Source: Mallotus nudiflorus (lineage: Eukaryota > Streptophyta > Magnoliopsida > Malpighiales > Euphorbiaceae). Taken from it: a DNA stretch of 64,000 nt. Position 1 is the first letter of the stretch. Every line of letters begins with the position of its first letter. The position numbers were made by a program, and so were the translations under genes. The stretch lies in NCBI GenBank assembly GCA_947683625.1, contig CANTUR010000283.1:16997001-17061000 (forward strand). The letters run 5' to 3'. Shown in pieces: positions 24,130 to 35,384 of the stretch. A model generated the notes under the pieces. That model made no database searches. It saw nothing but the letters and a program-made list of their open reading frames with translations, and was not told where the DNA came from.

Positions 24130-24352
24130 ACAAACTATCAAAATTCACTATATAAATTAAAATTTCACAAAACATAATTAATATAATTATAAATAATTAA
24201 TTCATACTAGCATTTAAACCATGGAACAAAAATATAAAAAGAATAAAAAAACTTACAAAAAGATAGTTTTCTACTCACAAATGTAGTCATAACTCATAAA
24301 ATTTTGTTTATATAATTTTCTTACAACATTACAAGCTCACATATATATAGAA
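24130..24352 (-). repeat. Right terminal repeat of the endogenous virus, second piece
   Basis: This continues the leader match (to about 9990-10217 of the left copy). On the minus strand it carries CTTCTATATATATGTGAGC, a TATA-like stretch that could be the remnant viral promoter. It is cut at 24353 by the CACTA element. Confidence 0.8.
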
Positions 24353-24359
24353 GACTACA

Positions 24360-24800
24360 ACAAATTCGCTTATTAGTAACAATTTTTTTTATTGTCACAA
24401 AGAATATTGTCACGAAAAAATTCTATACGTGACAATAATTTTTTGTTATGTCACAATATTTAATTTATTAATTTTTCATTAAATAATAAATGACTATAAT
24501 TTAAATTGTCACAACTATATTAAATTTTTGTGACAATTTATTACAATATTGTCACTAATTATTATAATAAAATAAAAAGTAAAATTTTTTGTAACAACAT
24601 TTTCAAATGTAGCTAAAAAAAAATTTGTGACAAGTTTAATTTGTCATATAAAAGATATATTATTTAATATTGTCACAAAAATTTTATATATATAAGTAAC
24701 AAATTTTAGTTGCCTCCTAAACACATACAATATAATTTTTTGTTACAAGTTAAAAAATTATAACAAAAAAATTATAACATATAAAGTTTAATATTTGTAT
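24360..24800 (+). repeat. CACTA left subterminal repeat region (TTGTCAC motifs)
   Basis: About a dozen TTGTCAC or GTGACAA words occur in both orientations, spaced tens of bases apart. In CACTA elements such motif clusters bind the TNPA-type accessory protein. Confidence 0.85.
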
Positions 24801-24817
24801 CACTTGAATATTATATG

Positions 24818-24818
<1 letters not shown>

Positions 24819-24871
<53 letters not shown>
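24819..24871. repeat. (TA)n microsatellite
   Basis: About 26 uninterrupted TA units. The TRIM cluster is inserted at its right edge. Confidence 0.97.
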
Positions 24872-24875
<4 letters not shown>

Positions 24876-25592
24876 ACAGCCCAGACCAACCTGCATCAGA
24901 TATTGTCCGCTTTGCCCAAACCCAGCCCGCAGCGCACGGTTTTAAAAAGCGTCTAATGGGAGAAGGTGTCCACACCCTTATAAGGCGTGTTTCGTTCTCC
25001 TTTCCAACCGATGTGGGATATCACAATCCACCCCCCCTTAGGGCCCAGCATCCACGCTGGCACACCGATCCGGACTCCAGCTCTGATACCATTGTAACAG
25101 CCCAGACCAACCCGCATCAGATATTGTCCGCTTTGCCCAGGCCCAGCCCGCAATGCACGGTTTTAAAACTCGTCTAATGGGATGGGAGCTCTAACTCAAT
25201 CGGCTCTGACCGGTTCTGGCTCTGATACCATTGTAACAGCTCAGACCAACCCGTATCAGATATTGTTCGCTTTGCCCAGTCCCAGCCCGTAGCGCACGGT
25301 TTTAAAACGTGTCTAATGGGAGAAGGTGTCCACACCCTTATAAGGCGTGCTTCGTTCTCCTTTCCAACCGATGTGGTATCAGAGCCGGAGCCCGGATCGG
25401 TGTGCCAACGTGGACGCTGGGCCCTAAGGGGGGTGGATTGTGATATCCCACATCGGTTGGAAAGGAGAATGAAGCACACCTTATAAGGGTGTGGACACCT
25501 TCTCCCATTAGACGCGTTTGAAAACCGTGCGCTGCGAGCTGGACCTGGGCAAAGCAGACAATATCTGATGCGGGTTGGTCTGGGCTGTTACA
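24872..25592. mobile_element. Head-to-head cluster of TRIM elements (four LTR copies)
   Basis: The LTR unit is about 152 bp, with TGATATCCCACATCGG at one end and GGGCTGTTACA at the other. In minus orientation: 24872-25023 (full), 25093-about 25180 (truncated) and 25232-25374 (nearly full). In plus orientation: 25441-25592 (full). Short internal segments carry an initiator-tRNA primer site next to the LTR (minus strand TGGTATCAGAGC at 25081-25092; also near 25219-25230, and on the plus strand near 25375) and a purine tract, TAAGGGGGGTGGATTG, before the opposite LTR. Tiny LTRs, PBS and PPT without genes define TRIMs. Long frames across it on both strands arise only from this inverted symmetry. 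Confidence 0.88.
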
Positions 25593-25917
25593 TATAACCT
25601 GCCTAATAAAAAGGAGGGAAAAAATTACGAAAAAATCTTTTGTGTCACTTGTATATTTATCCCTGTCATTACTTTCAATCCTACTAATACTCAAATACTT
25701 AATTTACAAATCCCCTTAAATTTTCTTTTTCAGATAAGAAAAATCCCCTTAATTGGAACAACGCTTGATTCTTCTTTTCTGTAACCTATCTCTCATCTTT
25801 CTTTCTTATTTTTCCTTAGTGTTACATTCTACTTCATAAACTTTGATCATCATTCTTTTTTTCTCTCTTCTTAAAATTGTAAGTAAATGACTTTATTTGA
25901 TTACTCATATTCAGTGG

Positions 25918-25949
<32 letters not shown>

Positions 25950-27000
25950 AAGATTAAATTCAATGTTAAATTTTTAGGTGGTGGATACAAGAAAATATCG
26001 TATTTACCATGTAAGATCAATACTAATTATCTTAATTTATTTTTGAATTATATTTTTGTTAATAATTTTTTATTCATGAAGTATAACATGATGGCATGAT
26101 GTCTTTATATTCTTAGTGGGCAAGTCCTTAAATTCATTTTTTTGTATGAAACTTTTATAATGAATTGGAAGATTGCCAATTTTTTATTATCATTATTTTA
26201 AATCGCTTTATATTGTAATGGAGATTGAGTTGACAGATTTTTGTTGGCTTTTATTTTATAGTGATGGGTATTTGTTGATTTGGCTCCCTATTACTTTGTG
26301 TTTTTATTCCTGAATAGATTATCAAGGTTGCGACAGACCCGGAAATATTTTAATGCAAGAGACCGCATTATCATTACTTGAACAAGTCTATAGACTAATA
26401 TAAGTACAATGCTCACAAAAAACAAAATTATCCAATCGTTATATATATCCTCATGTTCTTAGTTGCTGCTTGAGGATAACAGTTACATAAAAGATGGGGA
26501 AAGTTTTTATCCATGAACTTTTATACTAGTGTAAACTAATGTAAACCCCCAACAACAGCAGCTTATAGGCAACAATAAACTGATAAATCAGAGGATACCA
26601 TGTGTTCATAAGAATTGGTATAGTGTAGATGGCAAACAGAGAGCAAATTTCTGTTTAGTAACACCAATGTATGAGGACAAATCACAGGAATCAAACATGT
26701 AGGCACAGTGAGCGATTTACCAATATGCCTTATTACAGTTTCTTTTGATTCCAGTGAAGAATAAGGCAATTCCATTTTTTATCCTACTCCAAAGGATGCT
26801 GCTGCCAGCTTGCTGTGGGGAGAGAACTCGCAAACAGTGAAATTAGCTGATTCTTGTGAGAAAATTTTTTTTCTTATGCAGCCATTATGACCTTGACTTT
26901 TGTCTGCCTACATCCCACCGCTATCATCACCATTTAATTATGAGAAACCAAAACTGAAAATTAGGAGAATTAACTTCAAAACATCATAGCCAATTGTCAG
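25593..27000. other. CACTA internal region, no recognised gene
   Basis: AT-rich sequence with a short (TA)n at 25918-25947. A 70-codon minus-strand frame at 26775-26563 has no family signature, though the surrounding GC content is higher than in the flanks. It may belong to the captured fragment suggested at 27000-27185. Confidence 0.5.
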
Positions 27001-27185
27001 CAGCGTGCAATAGTGAATTTGCTTGCTGCTGCTCATGGGTTCCTCCTGGGGTTAGAATTGGACCTCTCAACTTATAGGAAGCAAGGCCAAAAACAAGCAA
27101 CTTGATTTTGGAAGCAACAACCATGCCATTGACCTTTATGCCATTCAGTGTATTAAACTGAACACTGATTCTAGCCTATAGCAAT
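27000..27185 (-). pseudogene. Possible captured gene fragment in the CACTA (exon-like, unidentified)
   Basis: The minus strand has about 60 open codons, beginning just after a plausible acceptor (TGATTGCTATAG, cut before GC). It reads ARISVQFNTLNGIKVNGM and later LRGPILTPGGTHEQQQ. Composition is less AT-rich than the surroundings and the reading looks protein-like. I do not recognise the family. CACTA elements often carry host gene fragments, so capture is a reasonable guess, unproven. Confidence 0.35.
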
Positions 27186-28220
27186 CACATGTACCAAGCA
27201 AAATCAGTATTTAAGCATTTAGTACAAGAACAAGATGATATCATCAATTGTGCCGGAGTGTGTTCCCATTTTTAACTTCATTTAGCCAATGTGGTTATAG
27301 GGATCTGCATATATTATATAGTGTCGTGACAACTTACGGATTCTAAAATTTACAAGTTAATGAAAAAAATTAGGTACCTCAACATAGTCAAAAGCTATTG
27401 TTCCACTTTTTTATAAATGAAACCTGAGAAAAATTTACAAATGGTTTGAATGATCAACAACAAAACTAATGTTATCTGAAGCCCAACAATAGATCAAGCA
27501 GTATGCACATACCTAATGAGAAAAAATTTAACTGTTCTCGAATCAAAATCCTTTTGCCTCTCCAAACTGTTGAAATATCAATTAATTATAATCCAATTTG
27601 CAGTACAATTTATTAAGAAATATTAATTGATAACTTTATGAGGTATCACCCCATCTTTCTTGTCCTTTTTTTTTTTTTTTTTGCCATTTCAAAATCTCAA
27701 ACATTTTCTTCATTGGTTCTATTTGAAACTATTATATTAATTTAAGTGAAAATAAATTTTAGATGGATTAAATTGTAAAAGTTACTAGAAAAATACTTAA
27801 TTACATAAAAACTTCAAGGGATTTAATGAAATTTTCAAAATTTTCACCAACTAAGATCAAATACAATTCTTTTTATTCAATAATTGTTTTAAGTTGTAAT
27901 CTTAAACTTTAAATGATAATAATTGTTGTCTTGTTTTATTATATTTTCACAGTTCCCAGCGATTTTCCTGGAGATTACAACATTCCTTATCACAAGATTT
28001 GCTACAACTACAATTGTGTATCAGGTATGTTACTCTTTTTTTTTTGTTTATTTAATTTAAGTTGTTTCGTCATTCATTTACATCAATTGCATCTCTTATG
28101 ACATAATCATTTAGTTGTTATTAATTTTCCAAATTATGCTTCGTTTATTTCCTAATTATTTAACGTGGTCATTCCATCTTCAATATTTGATTTTTTACTA
28201 TATATTAATAGTTTAAATAA
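27186..28220. other. CACTA internal region upstream of the transposase
   Basis: AT-rich, with a poly-T tract at 27668-27682. No coding match was seen. It probably contains the promoter and 5' non-coding part of the transposase gene. Confidence 0.5.
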
Positions 28221-28229
28221 ATTTTAGGA

Positions 28230-30620
28230 ATGGCACCAAATAAACAATGGATGATCTTACCGATACAACAAGTAAAGAGTATATATAAGGTGTTGATAAC
28301 TTCTTAGATTGGGCATTTAGTTTTCTAAAAGCAGGGACTAGGATACAATGTCCTTGTGTTGCTTGTCAGAATACTATTTTTGTTGATTAGGTAATTGTAG
28401 GATTATAGTTATTTAGAAATGGCTTATGTGGGGGTTACACATTCCGAAGCCATCATGGTGAAAAAGTTGAAATATTAGGTACACCTAATTAATATGGATC
28501 AAGATATGTGTAATGAAAATTCTAATGATTTTATGACTTAGTGTATGATGCTGGTGGTGGTTCGAATATTGAAATGATACAGACAAATGTGATGTCTGAA
28601 AATCAACAGAATGTTGAATATCAATCACCGAATGAAGAAGTTGCTAATTTTTATAAGCTTTTACATGATGCAAATTAGAAACTTTATCCAGGCTGCGACA
28701 ATCACTTGACCAAACTATCTTACATTGTTAAGTTGCTACACCAAAAATTTCTATTAAGTGGACAGATAAGTCAATGGGTCTATTGCTAGATCATAATAAA
28801 GAAATACTTGCCAAGGGAGCTTTGGTCCCTAATTCTTATTATAATGCGAAGAAAATAGTGAAACATCTAGGCCTAGACTATATAAAGATAAATGCTTGTC
28901 TTAATGACTATATTTTTATCGCAAGGAGTATGCAAATGCACAACAGTGTCCAATTTATGGATTATCTATATGGAAATCAGACCAAAATCATGACAACTAT
29001 CATTCACCTATAAATAAAAAGTGTAAAAACGTGCCTTACAAGGTTGTTCACTACTTTCCAATTACTCTAAGACTATAAAGGTTATATTGTTTAGTAAAAT
29101 AACAAAGGACATGAGGTGGCATAAAGAGGAGAATTTCAATTATGGGTTTCTATGATATCCAACAGATTTGATGGCTTGGAAAATCCTTGATTCGAAGCAC
29201 TCAGCATTGCATCTAATTGTAGAAGTGTGAGGTTTGGATTGGCAAGTGATGGGATTACCCTTTTAGTGACATGAGTTCATCATATATTGTATGACCTACT
29301 GTGCTTGTTCCTTACAATTTGCCACCATGGTTATGCATGAAGCACCCTTACATGATGATGGCTTTACTTATTCCTAGAAAACATAGCATGGGAAATGATA
29401 TTGATGTGTATTTATATCCATTGATAGATGAATTAAAGGATTTATGGGAGATGGTGATAATACTTATATGCTTATTCACATGAGAACTTGAAGTTGCATG
29501 TAGCTTTTTTATGGACAATTAATGATTTCCTACTTATGGCAATCTATCAGGTTAGATGACAAATAGTATATTAGCTTGCCTCTATTGACACATTGAGACT
29601 TATTATTATTCACTAAGAAGTAAAGGAGGCTATATGGGTCATCTAGGTTCTTATCTACTAACCATAGATGGAGAATAATGCCACATCATTTGATGGTAAA
29701 ATAGAATCCATGCCTCCTCCAAAACCATTAAGTGAAGAAGAAATACTTTATCATTGAATAAAATTAAACCAATCATTTTTGGAAAGGGTAAAAAGAGAAA
29801 GCGTGATCCATCTACTGCGAGTTAAAAAAACCTTTTCTTTGAACTTTTGTACTGGAGTTCTTTGTTGATACATCATAGTTTAGATATAATGCATATAGAA
29901 AGGAATGTGAGTGAAATTTTGCTTGGAACATTAATGTGTTGCCAAGAAAAACCAAGGACACAATAAAGGCTCGATGTGATCTTGTTATATGGGAATAAAA
30001 AGTGAACTTCATCCAACTGATGTAAGAGGTGAACTTAGAAAACCAAATGCCATATATAATCTATCTCCCAATGAGAGGACTAAAGTCTGAGTTTTTAAAG
30101 AACTTAAAAGTTCTTGATGATTTTACTTCAAACATATCTAATGTGTGAATGTAAGGGATTGTAAAATTTTTGGATTGAATTGCCATGACCACCACATTTT
30201 TTTTCAGCACATTTTACCATTTGTAGCTAATGGAATATTATACAAGGATGTGTGCGATCCTTTAATAGAACTGAATATTTTTTTTTAAAGAGTTGTGTTC
30301 AAAGGTATTAAATCCTAAGGATTTGGATGAGTTAGAAGGAAGGATAGCAATAACTCTTTACAAGTTAGAAAAGATTTTTGCACCAGCTTTTTTCGATGTT
30401 ATGATTCACTTGCCCATTCATTTGGTTAGAGAAGCTAAACTTGTAGGACCTGTTTAGTACCGATGGATGTATCCCATAGAGAGGTAATCTTTAAATATAT
30501 TTTGAAGTTGTAAACCAGGAATATTATCTTGTTTAATTAATAAAATTAAATATTTTTAGGTATCTGCAAACATTAAAAACATATAAAGGATATAAAATTA
30601 TCAAAGAATAACTTACCAAC
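28230..30620 (+). pseudogene. TNP2-type CACTA transposase, broken
   Basis: An N-terminal transposase-associated domain (28290-28475) reads NFLDWAFSFLKAGTRIQCPCVAC (split by changes), then GYTFRSHHGE. The main Transposase_21 region follows: FYKLLHDAN (28650), LYPGC...KLSYIVKLLHQK (28680-28750), SYYNAKKIVKHLGLDYIKI (28830-28890), YNLPPWLCMK (29310), DIDVYLYPLIDELKDLW (29397-29447), ERNVSEILLGTLM (29900), FDVMIHLPIHLVREA (30390) and RWMYPIER (30460). Order and spacing match En/Spm TNP2 proteins, which cut at the element ends. Numerous stops and frameshifts kill it. Copia A is inserted in its C-terminal coding region (after about 30620). Confidence 0.88.
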
Positions 30621-30631
30621 AACATCATTAT

Positions 30632-30848
30632 TGAGGAAGTAACTATTTTCATTGTATATATTAGGAAGTAAATATTTGTATACAATTAGGAATAAAGTCT
30701 TTATTCTATTTAAGATGTTATTTTATTCCTAATTATGTTGTGATTAGGATTCTTATGTGTATAGATAAAGGGTGTAACCTTTTTTTAAATATCATGAAAA
30801 AATATTTCCCTTGAATTTTCTCTCTTTCTCTCTAAATTTTATTCTTCA
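30632..30848 (+). repeat. Copia A 5' LTR
   Basis: 217 bp with TG...CA ends. It matches 35124-35384 except for the TA expansion and scattered substitutions. Confidence 0.93.
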
Positions 30849-30860
30849 TGGTATCAGAAC
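30849..30860 (+). promoter_or_regulatory. Copia A primer-binding site
   Basis: TGGTATCAGAAC directly abuts the LTR. It differs by one base from the complement of the plant initiator Met-tRNA 3' end. Confidence 0.9.
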
Positions 30861-30945
30861 ATACCCATTGAAATCGAATTTTTTATTGAATTCTTGAAGT
30901 CATATTTTTTCTTTCTTCCTTTGAATTCTTTGAATCTTTAAAATC

Positions 30946-33900
30946 ATAACTACCAAAAACACATCCATTGTATCCCATGGAATACCCAATTTTATTCAAA
31001 CCCTTCAAGATAATTCTCCCTTTCCCACAAGAATTATTCTTGATGATACAAACTATACTCTATGGTCACAGATCAAAGAGATGCGAATTGGAGCCAGAAA
31101 TAAATTTGGCTTTCTTAATGGCACTATGCCAAAGCCACCAGCAGGAGATAAAGTCTATGAGTCCGATATTGATGCAGAGATTCATCCATCTTCCAACAGC
31201 AAAGGAGATATGGATGTTGTCTCAAAAACCTTCTATGATGGATCTAATGAAACTCAGTTATTTGAATTGAACCGGGAATCATTCAGAACACATCAAAATG
31301 GTAAGCCATTACCTGCATATTATAATGAACTGATTGGAATATTTCAAGTAATCGATGCCCAGATGTGTGCACAAGGGGAGCATGTTAATGGAGTAGTATC
31401 ACTCCACAAACATATTACATGGCTTTGAACATATATTTTCCTAACCGAGCTTGATTCAGAATTTAATAATGCTCAGAGTGAAATACTCTGGAAGGATCCA
31501 CCTATTGATCTTGATTCTAGTCATGCATATGTACAGAGGGATCATAACCAGCGACATACGATGGAAGAGCCGAAGATACTGTCAAACCATTCTGTACTTA
31601 TGGCACCTCAGACTCGTCCCCAGTTCAAAGAAAAAATATTGAGTAAATCCATCACATACACCTGTACTCATTGTGGCAAAGTTGGACACTCCAAGGAACA
31701 GTGCTATGAAATTATGGGATATCCAGAATGGTAGGATTTCAATAGAAAGCCTTGTAAAAGGCTCGGAAAGGCTGCAATTACCACCTCTAGTGGTACTAAA
31801 CCAAATGGTGATCTTGATGCAACATCAGGTATGACAAAGCTTACTTGAAATAATATATAGATTATTGATACAGGTGCTACTAATCATATGACAAACTTCA
31901 CTCATCATCTTACATCTAATCGCCCATCAATCTAATAAAATATTTTGACTACTAATAAAGGCATAGCACTGGTCACTCATAAAGGATCAATATCTAACTC
32001 TAATCTAGATATTATTCTTGTTGTTCCATCTCTTTCTTGTAATCTATTATTTGTTAGCAAAATCATTGAAACCTTGAATTGCACGGTCGAATTTTGGCCT
32101 AATTATTGTGTATTTCAGGACATTGCAACGCACCAAATTATTGGCTCTGGTGTTAAACATGGAAAGTTGTACTATCTTGAGTTGCATGATGACTCAAGTC
32201 AGAACTCAAGTCAAGTTAATAGGGTTGGTGGAAGTTGCTCAAGTAAAGACCAAGTAATCTTATAGCATTGTCGTCTTGGTCATCTTTCTTTTCATTATCT
32301 TAGACAAATAAAATCGAATTTATTTTGGAATACCACAGACTCAGAATTCAAGTGTGATATTTATGAATTGGCAAAAGGCCACCGAATTTCTTATGTACTG
32401 AGTTATAATAAAAATTCAATTCCATTTATGACCATTCATTCTGATGTTGGGGACCTGCTCGGATTCCTACTCTATCTAGTGCTTGATATTTTGTAACATT
32501 TATTGATGAATGTACCTAGATGATTTAGGTATCACTACTTTCAAATAAGGGATATATGTGCTCCAAGTTCTGGGACCTGTACAAAATGGTGGCTATGCAA
32601 TACTAGAGTAAAATCTGAGTCTTACAGTCTGACAATGGTGGGGAGTATATTAACTCAATTCTAAATGATTTCTACCACGAGAAGGGCATTCGCCATTAAA
32701 CATCTTGTGTCGACACTCCTCAACAGAATGGTATAGCCGAACGGAAGAACTGGCAGTTATTGGAAGTTGTTCAAGCATCATTATTTGACATGAATGTTCC
32801 TCGAGAATACTGGGGAGAGGCTGTTCGATCCACTGCATACCTCATAAATCGGACACCATCAAGAGTACTCAATTTCAAAACACCTCTACAGAAACTTTAG
32901 GAACTTGTCATATCTCCACCCCTCAATAATCTTGAGCCCCGAGTCTTTGGATGCTCGGCATATGTTCATCAGACACTCAAAAAATTAAACCCTCGAGCTA
33001 TCTGGTGTATCTTTGTTGGTTATACAGATCTACAAAAGGGATGTCAATATTATGATCCAAATACAAAGAAGATGTATATCACTCGGGATGTTTGGTTCCA
33101 TGAAAACACTCCTTTCTTCCCTCACTCTGAATGCTCTCTTCAGGGGGAGAAAAATCTCAACCTCTTTAAATTTGAAAATAGCATTCTAAGTGTTTCGAAA
33201 GATAACATTCTGAGTGGTCTGAATGTTGAAGATAGAATTCCAAGTATTCCAAGTTTGAGTCTCCTAAGTGTTCTAAGCATCTCACATCCAAGTCCGAGCA
33301 TCTCACCCAGACAAATCATAAAAGAAAATCCCAGTAATCAAGATAGTACATCTTCCCAACCCATACCAGAAGTTGAAGAAACTCCAGATGCGGATGTGCA
33401 CAATAAGGTAAACTCATCTCCTTTAGTAACTCCAAATACTGAGCCTCGATATCCTTCTAAAATCAATAGAGGGGTTTCAAAAAAACAATATGATCTAGAC
33501 CTTCATACCAAAGTTAAATACCCTATCAACAACTTCATATCAACCAACCATTTGTCTAACTCACATGCACTTACTGTAAATCAATTATCTACTGTATCTA
33601 TTCCAAGTAATGTACAAGAAGCCTTAGATGATCTGGATTGGAAGAAAGCCATGAATGATGAAATAGAAGCATTGCAGAAGAACCAAACATGGGATCTTGT
33701 TCCTCTTCTTGAAGGAAAGAAAACGGTCGGATACAGGTGGATATTCACTGTCAAACTCAATTCAAATGGAAGCATAAATTGGTATAAAGCTTGGTTGGTA
33801 GCAAAAGGGTATACTCAAAAGTATGGAATTGACTATGAAGATACATTTTCCCCAATAGCAAAAATAAACACTATCCGAGTTCTTATTTCCTTAACTACCA

Positions 33901-35095
33901 ACCTGGACTGGCCGCTACAACAATTTGACGTGAAGAATGCATTTTTGAATGGAACTATAGATGAAGAAGTGTATAGGGATCCACCACCCAGAACTAGATG
34001 TATTGACCGAGTATGCAAACTAAAAAGGGCATTGTATGGACTCAAGCATAGTTCAGATGACCCTCAACTTTCATGAGAAAGCTCAGATATAAGCAAAGTG
34101 ATGTTGATCACATATTATTCATCAAATAGAAGTTAGGTAAAGCCACCATGCTGATTGTATATGTTGATGATATGTGGTCACTGGAAATTATCTGAGTAAG
34201 AAACAATCTTGCAAAGACAATTAGCATTCGAGTTTGAACTTAAGGATTTGGATAACTTGAAGTAATTTTTAGGAATTGAAGTTGCAAGACTAACTGAAGG
34301 AATTTCCTCTACTAACGAAAATATGTAATGGACCTACTGATAGAGACAGGCATGCTTTATTGTAAGCCAGTCGAGACTCCAAGTAAAGTCAACCATGGAC
34401 TTTCAGTCCTAGAAGATCAAGTTCCAACTAATAAAGATCGGTATCAAAGGTTGGTGGGAAGGTTGATTTACCTATCTCATACTCAACCAGACATTGCTTA
34501 TGTAGTAAGTGTTGTAAGTTAGTTTATGCATTCTCCGAGTAAAGAACATATGGATTTAGTATACTGAGTATTAAGATATCTATAGTCTTTTCCAAGCAAA
34601 GGGTTATTCTTTGGGAGAAATATGGATTATGAAATTGATGGCTATACTGATGCTGATTGGGCTGGAGATCAGACTGATCAAAAATCAACATCCGGGTACT
34701 TTACGTTTGTTGGAAAGAATTTAGTCACTTGGAGAAGCAAGAAATAGAAAGTTTTAGCAAGGTCAAGTGTTGAAGTTGAGTTTAGAGGAATGGCTCATAG
34801 AGTATGTGAGTTGCTCTGGGTAAGGCAAATTTTTCAGGATCTAGGATTAAAACATCTGAAGCCTATGTTGTTACATTATGATAACAAGGCAGCCATAGCA
34901 ATTACAAACAATCTGGTTCAACATGATTGGACTAAGCATGTGGAGGTTGACAGACATTTCATTAAAGATCATATGAACTAAGGAACAATTGATCTTCCAT
35001 TTGTTTCTTCTCAAACTCAACTAGCAAACATCCTCATAGAGGTTGTATTCAGAAAAATATTCTACAACTCACTTGGTAAGTTGGGAATGATTGAC
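30946..35095 (+). pseudogene. Copia A gag-pol, broken
   Basis: The gag reading starts at 30946, where the expected ATG is ATA (ITTKNTS...). Gag shows TLWSQIKEMRIGARNKFGFL (near 31060-31115). The zinc knuckle is CTHCGKVGHSKEQC (31660-31700). The protease site IDTGATNHMT is intact near 31862. The pre-integrase region reads CRLGHLSFHYL near 32270. Integrase includes the IHSDV and QSDNGGEY acidic residues and PQQNGIAERKN (32430-32740). RT (33600-34270) has DWKKAMNDEIEAL and the YVDD box near 34158. RNase H (34640-34980) has YTDADWAGD and VDRHFIKDH. An open 334-codon stretch (33072-34076) covers the integrase end and RT start. Multiple stops and frameshifts elsewhere show it is inactive. Confidence 0.92.
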
Positions 35096-35123
35096 ATACA
35101 TTCACCAACTTGAGAGGGAGTAT

Positions 35124-35232
35124 TGAGGAAGTAAATATTTTCATTGTATATATTATGAAGTAAATATTTGTATAGAATTAAGAATAAAGTCTTTATTCTA
35201 TTTAAGATGTTATTCTATTCCTAATTATGTTG

Positions 35233-35306
<74 letters not shown>

Positions 35307-35384
35307 AATGTAACTCTTCTTTGAATATTATGGAAAAATATTTTTCTTAAATTTTCTCTCTTTTTCTCTAAATTTTATTCTTCA
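35124..35384 (+). repeat. Copia A 3' LTR with internal (TA)n expansion
   Basis: 261 bp. A TA run at about 35233-35303 replaces the GATTAGGATTCTTATGTGTA-type segment of the 5' LTR and explains most of the length difference. Confidence 0.93.

Larger units (their letters stand above)
9757..24352 (-). mobile_element. Endogenous caulimovirid (cavemovirus/solendovirus-like), degenerate and split by later insertions
   Basis: On the minus strand, from about 22600 leftwards, the order is: small N-terminal ORF, coat-protein core, CCHC knuckle, 30K-type movement protein, aspartic protease, reverse transcriptase, RNase H. A movement protein marks a plant pararetrovirus rather than an LTR retrotransposon. 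The coat protein upstream of the movement protein is the arrangement known in cavemoviruses and solendoviruses; most other genera have movement protein first. Long direct repeats carrying leader sequence bound the block. A MULE (12572-17605), a solo LTR (22706-24129) and a CACTA (from 24353) interrupt it, and the right end resumes at 44278. All frames contain many stops. Genus assignment is an inference from gene order. Confidence 0.8.
30632..35384 (+). mobile_element. Ty1/copia retrotransposon A, inserted in the CACTA transposase
   Basis: LTRs are at 30632-30848 and 35124-35384, starting TGAGGAAGTAA and ending ATTTTATTCTTCA. The primer site TGGTATCAGAAC follows the 5' LTR directly. A purine tract, GAGAGGGAG, precedes the 3' LTR. 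The flanking pentamers are ATTAT and ATCAT (one mismatch), an eroded target duplication. The order gag, protease, integrase, RT, RNase H is copia-type. The two LTRs look closely alike apart from a (TA)n expansion, so insertion is relatively recent; coding nevertheless carries many stops. Confidence 0.95.

Noticed and set aside
9757..24352. Interpretation of the virus block as an LTR retrotransposon with 640-bp LTRs
   Set aside because: A movement-protein-like domain, coat-protein core and caulimovirid-type RT motifs fit a pararetrovirus better. The repeats lack TG...CA ends and target duplications that I could see.
24872..25592. Cassandra-type TRIM carrying 5S rRNA sequence
   Set aside because: The LTRs have the general TRIM signals but I could not see 5S box A or box C sequence in them.
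24815..25694. Several overlapping open frames on both strands (about 65-120 codons)
   Set aside because: They run through the TA microsatellite and TRIM LTRs. The inverted symmetry of the cluster produces similar frames on both strands; no protein family fits.
30849..30860. tRNA gene
   Set aside because: Only the 12-base primer match is present, beside an LTR; there is no cloverleaf. The same applies to the other TGGTATCA sites.
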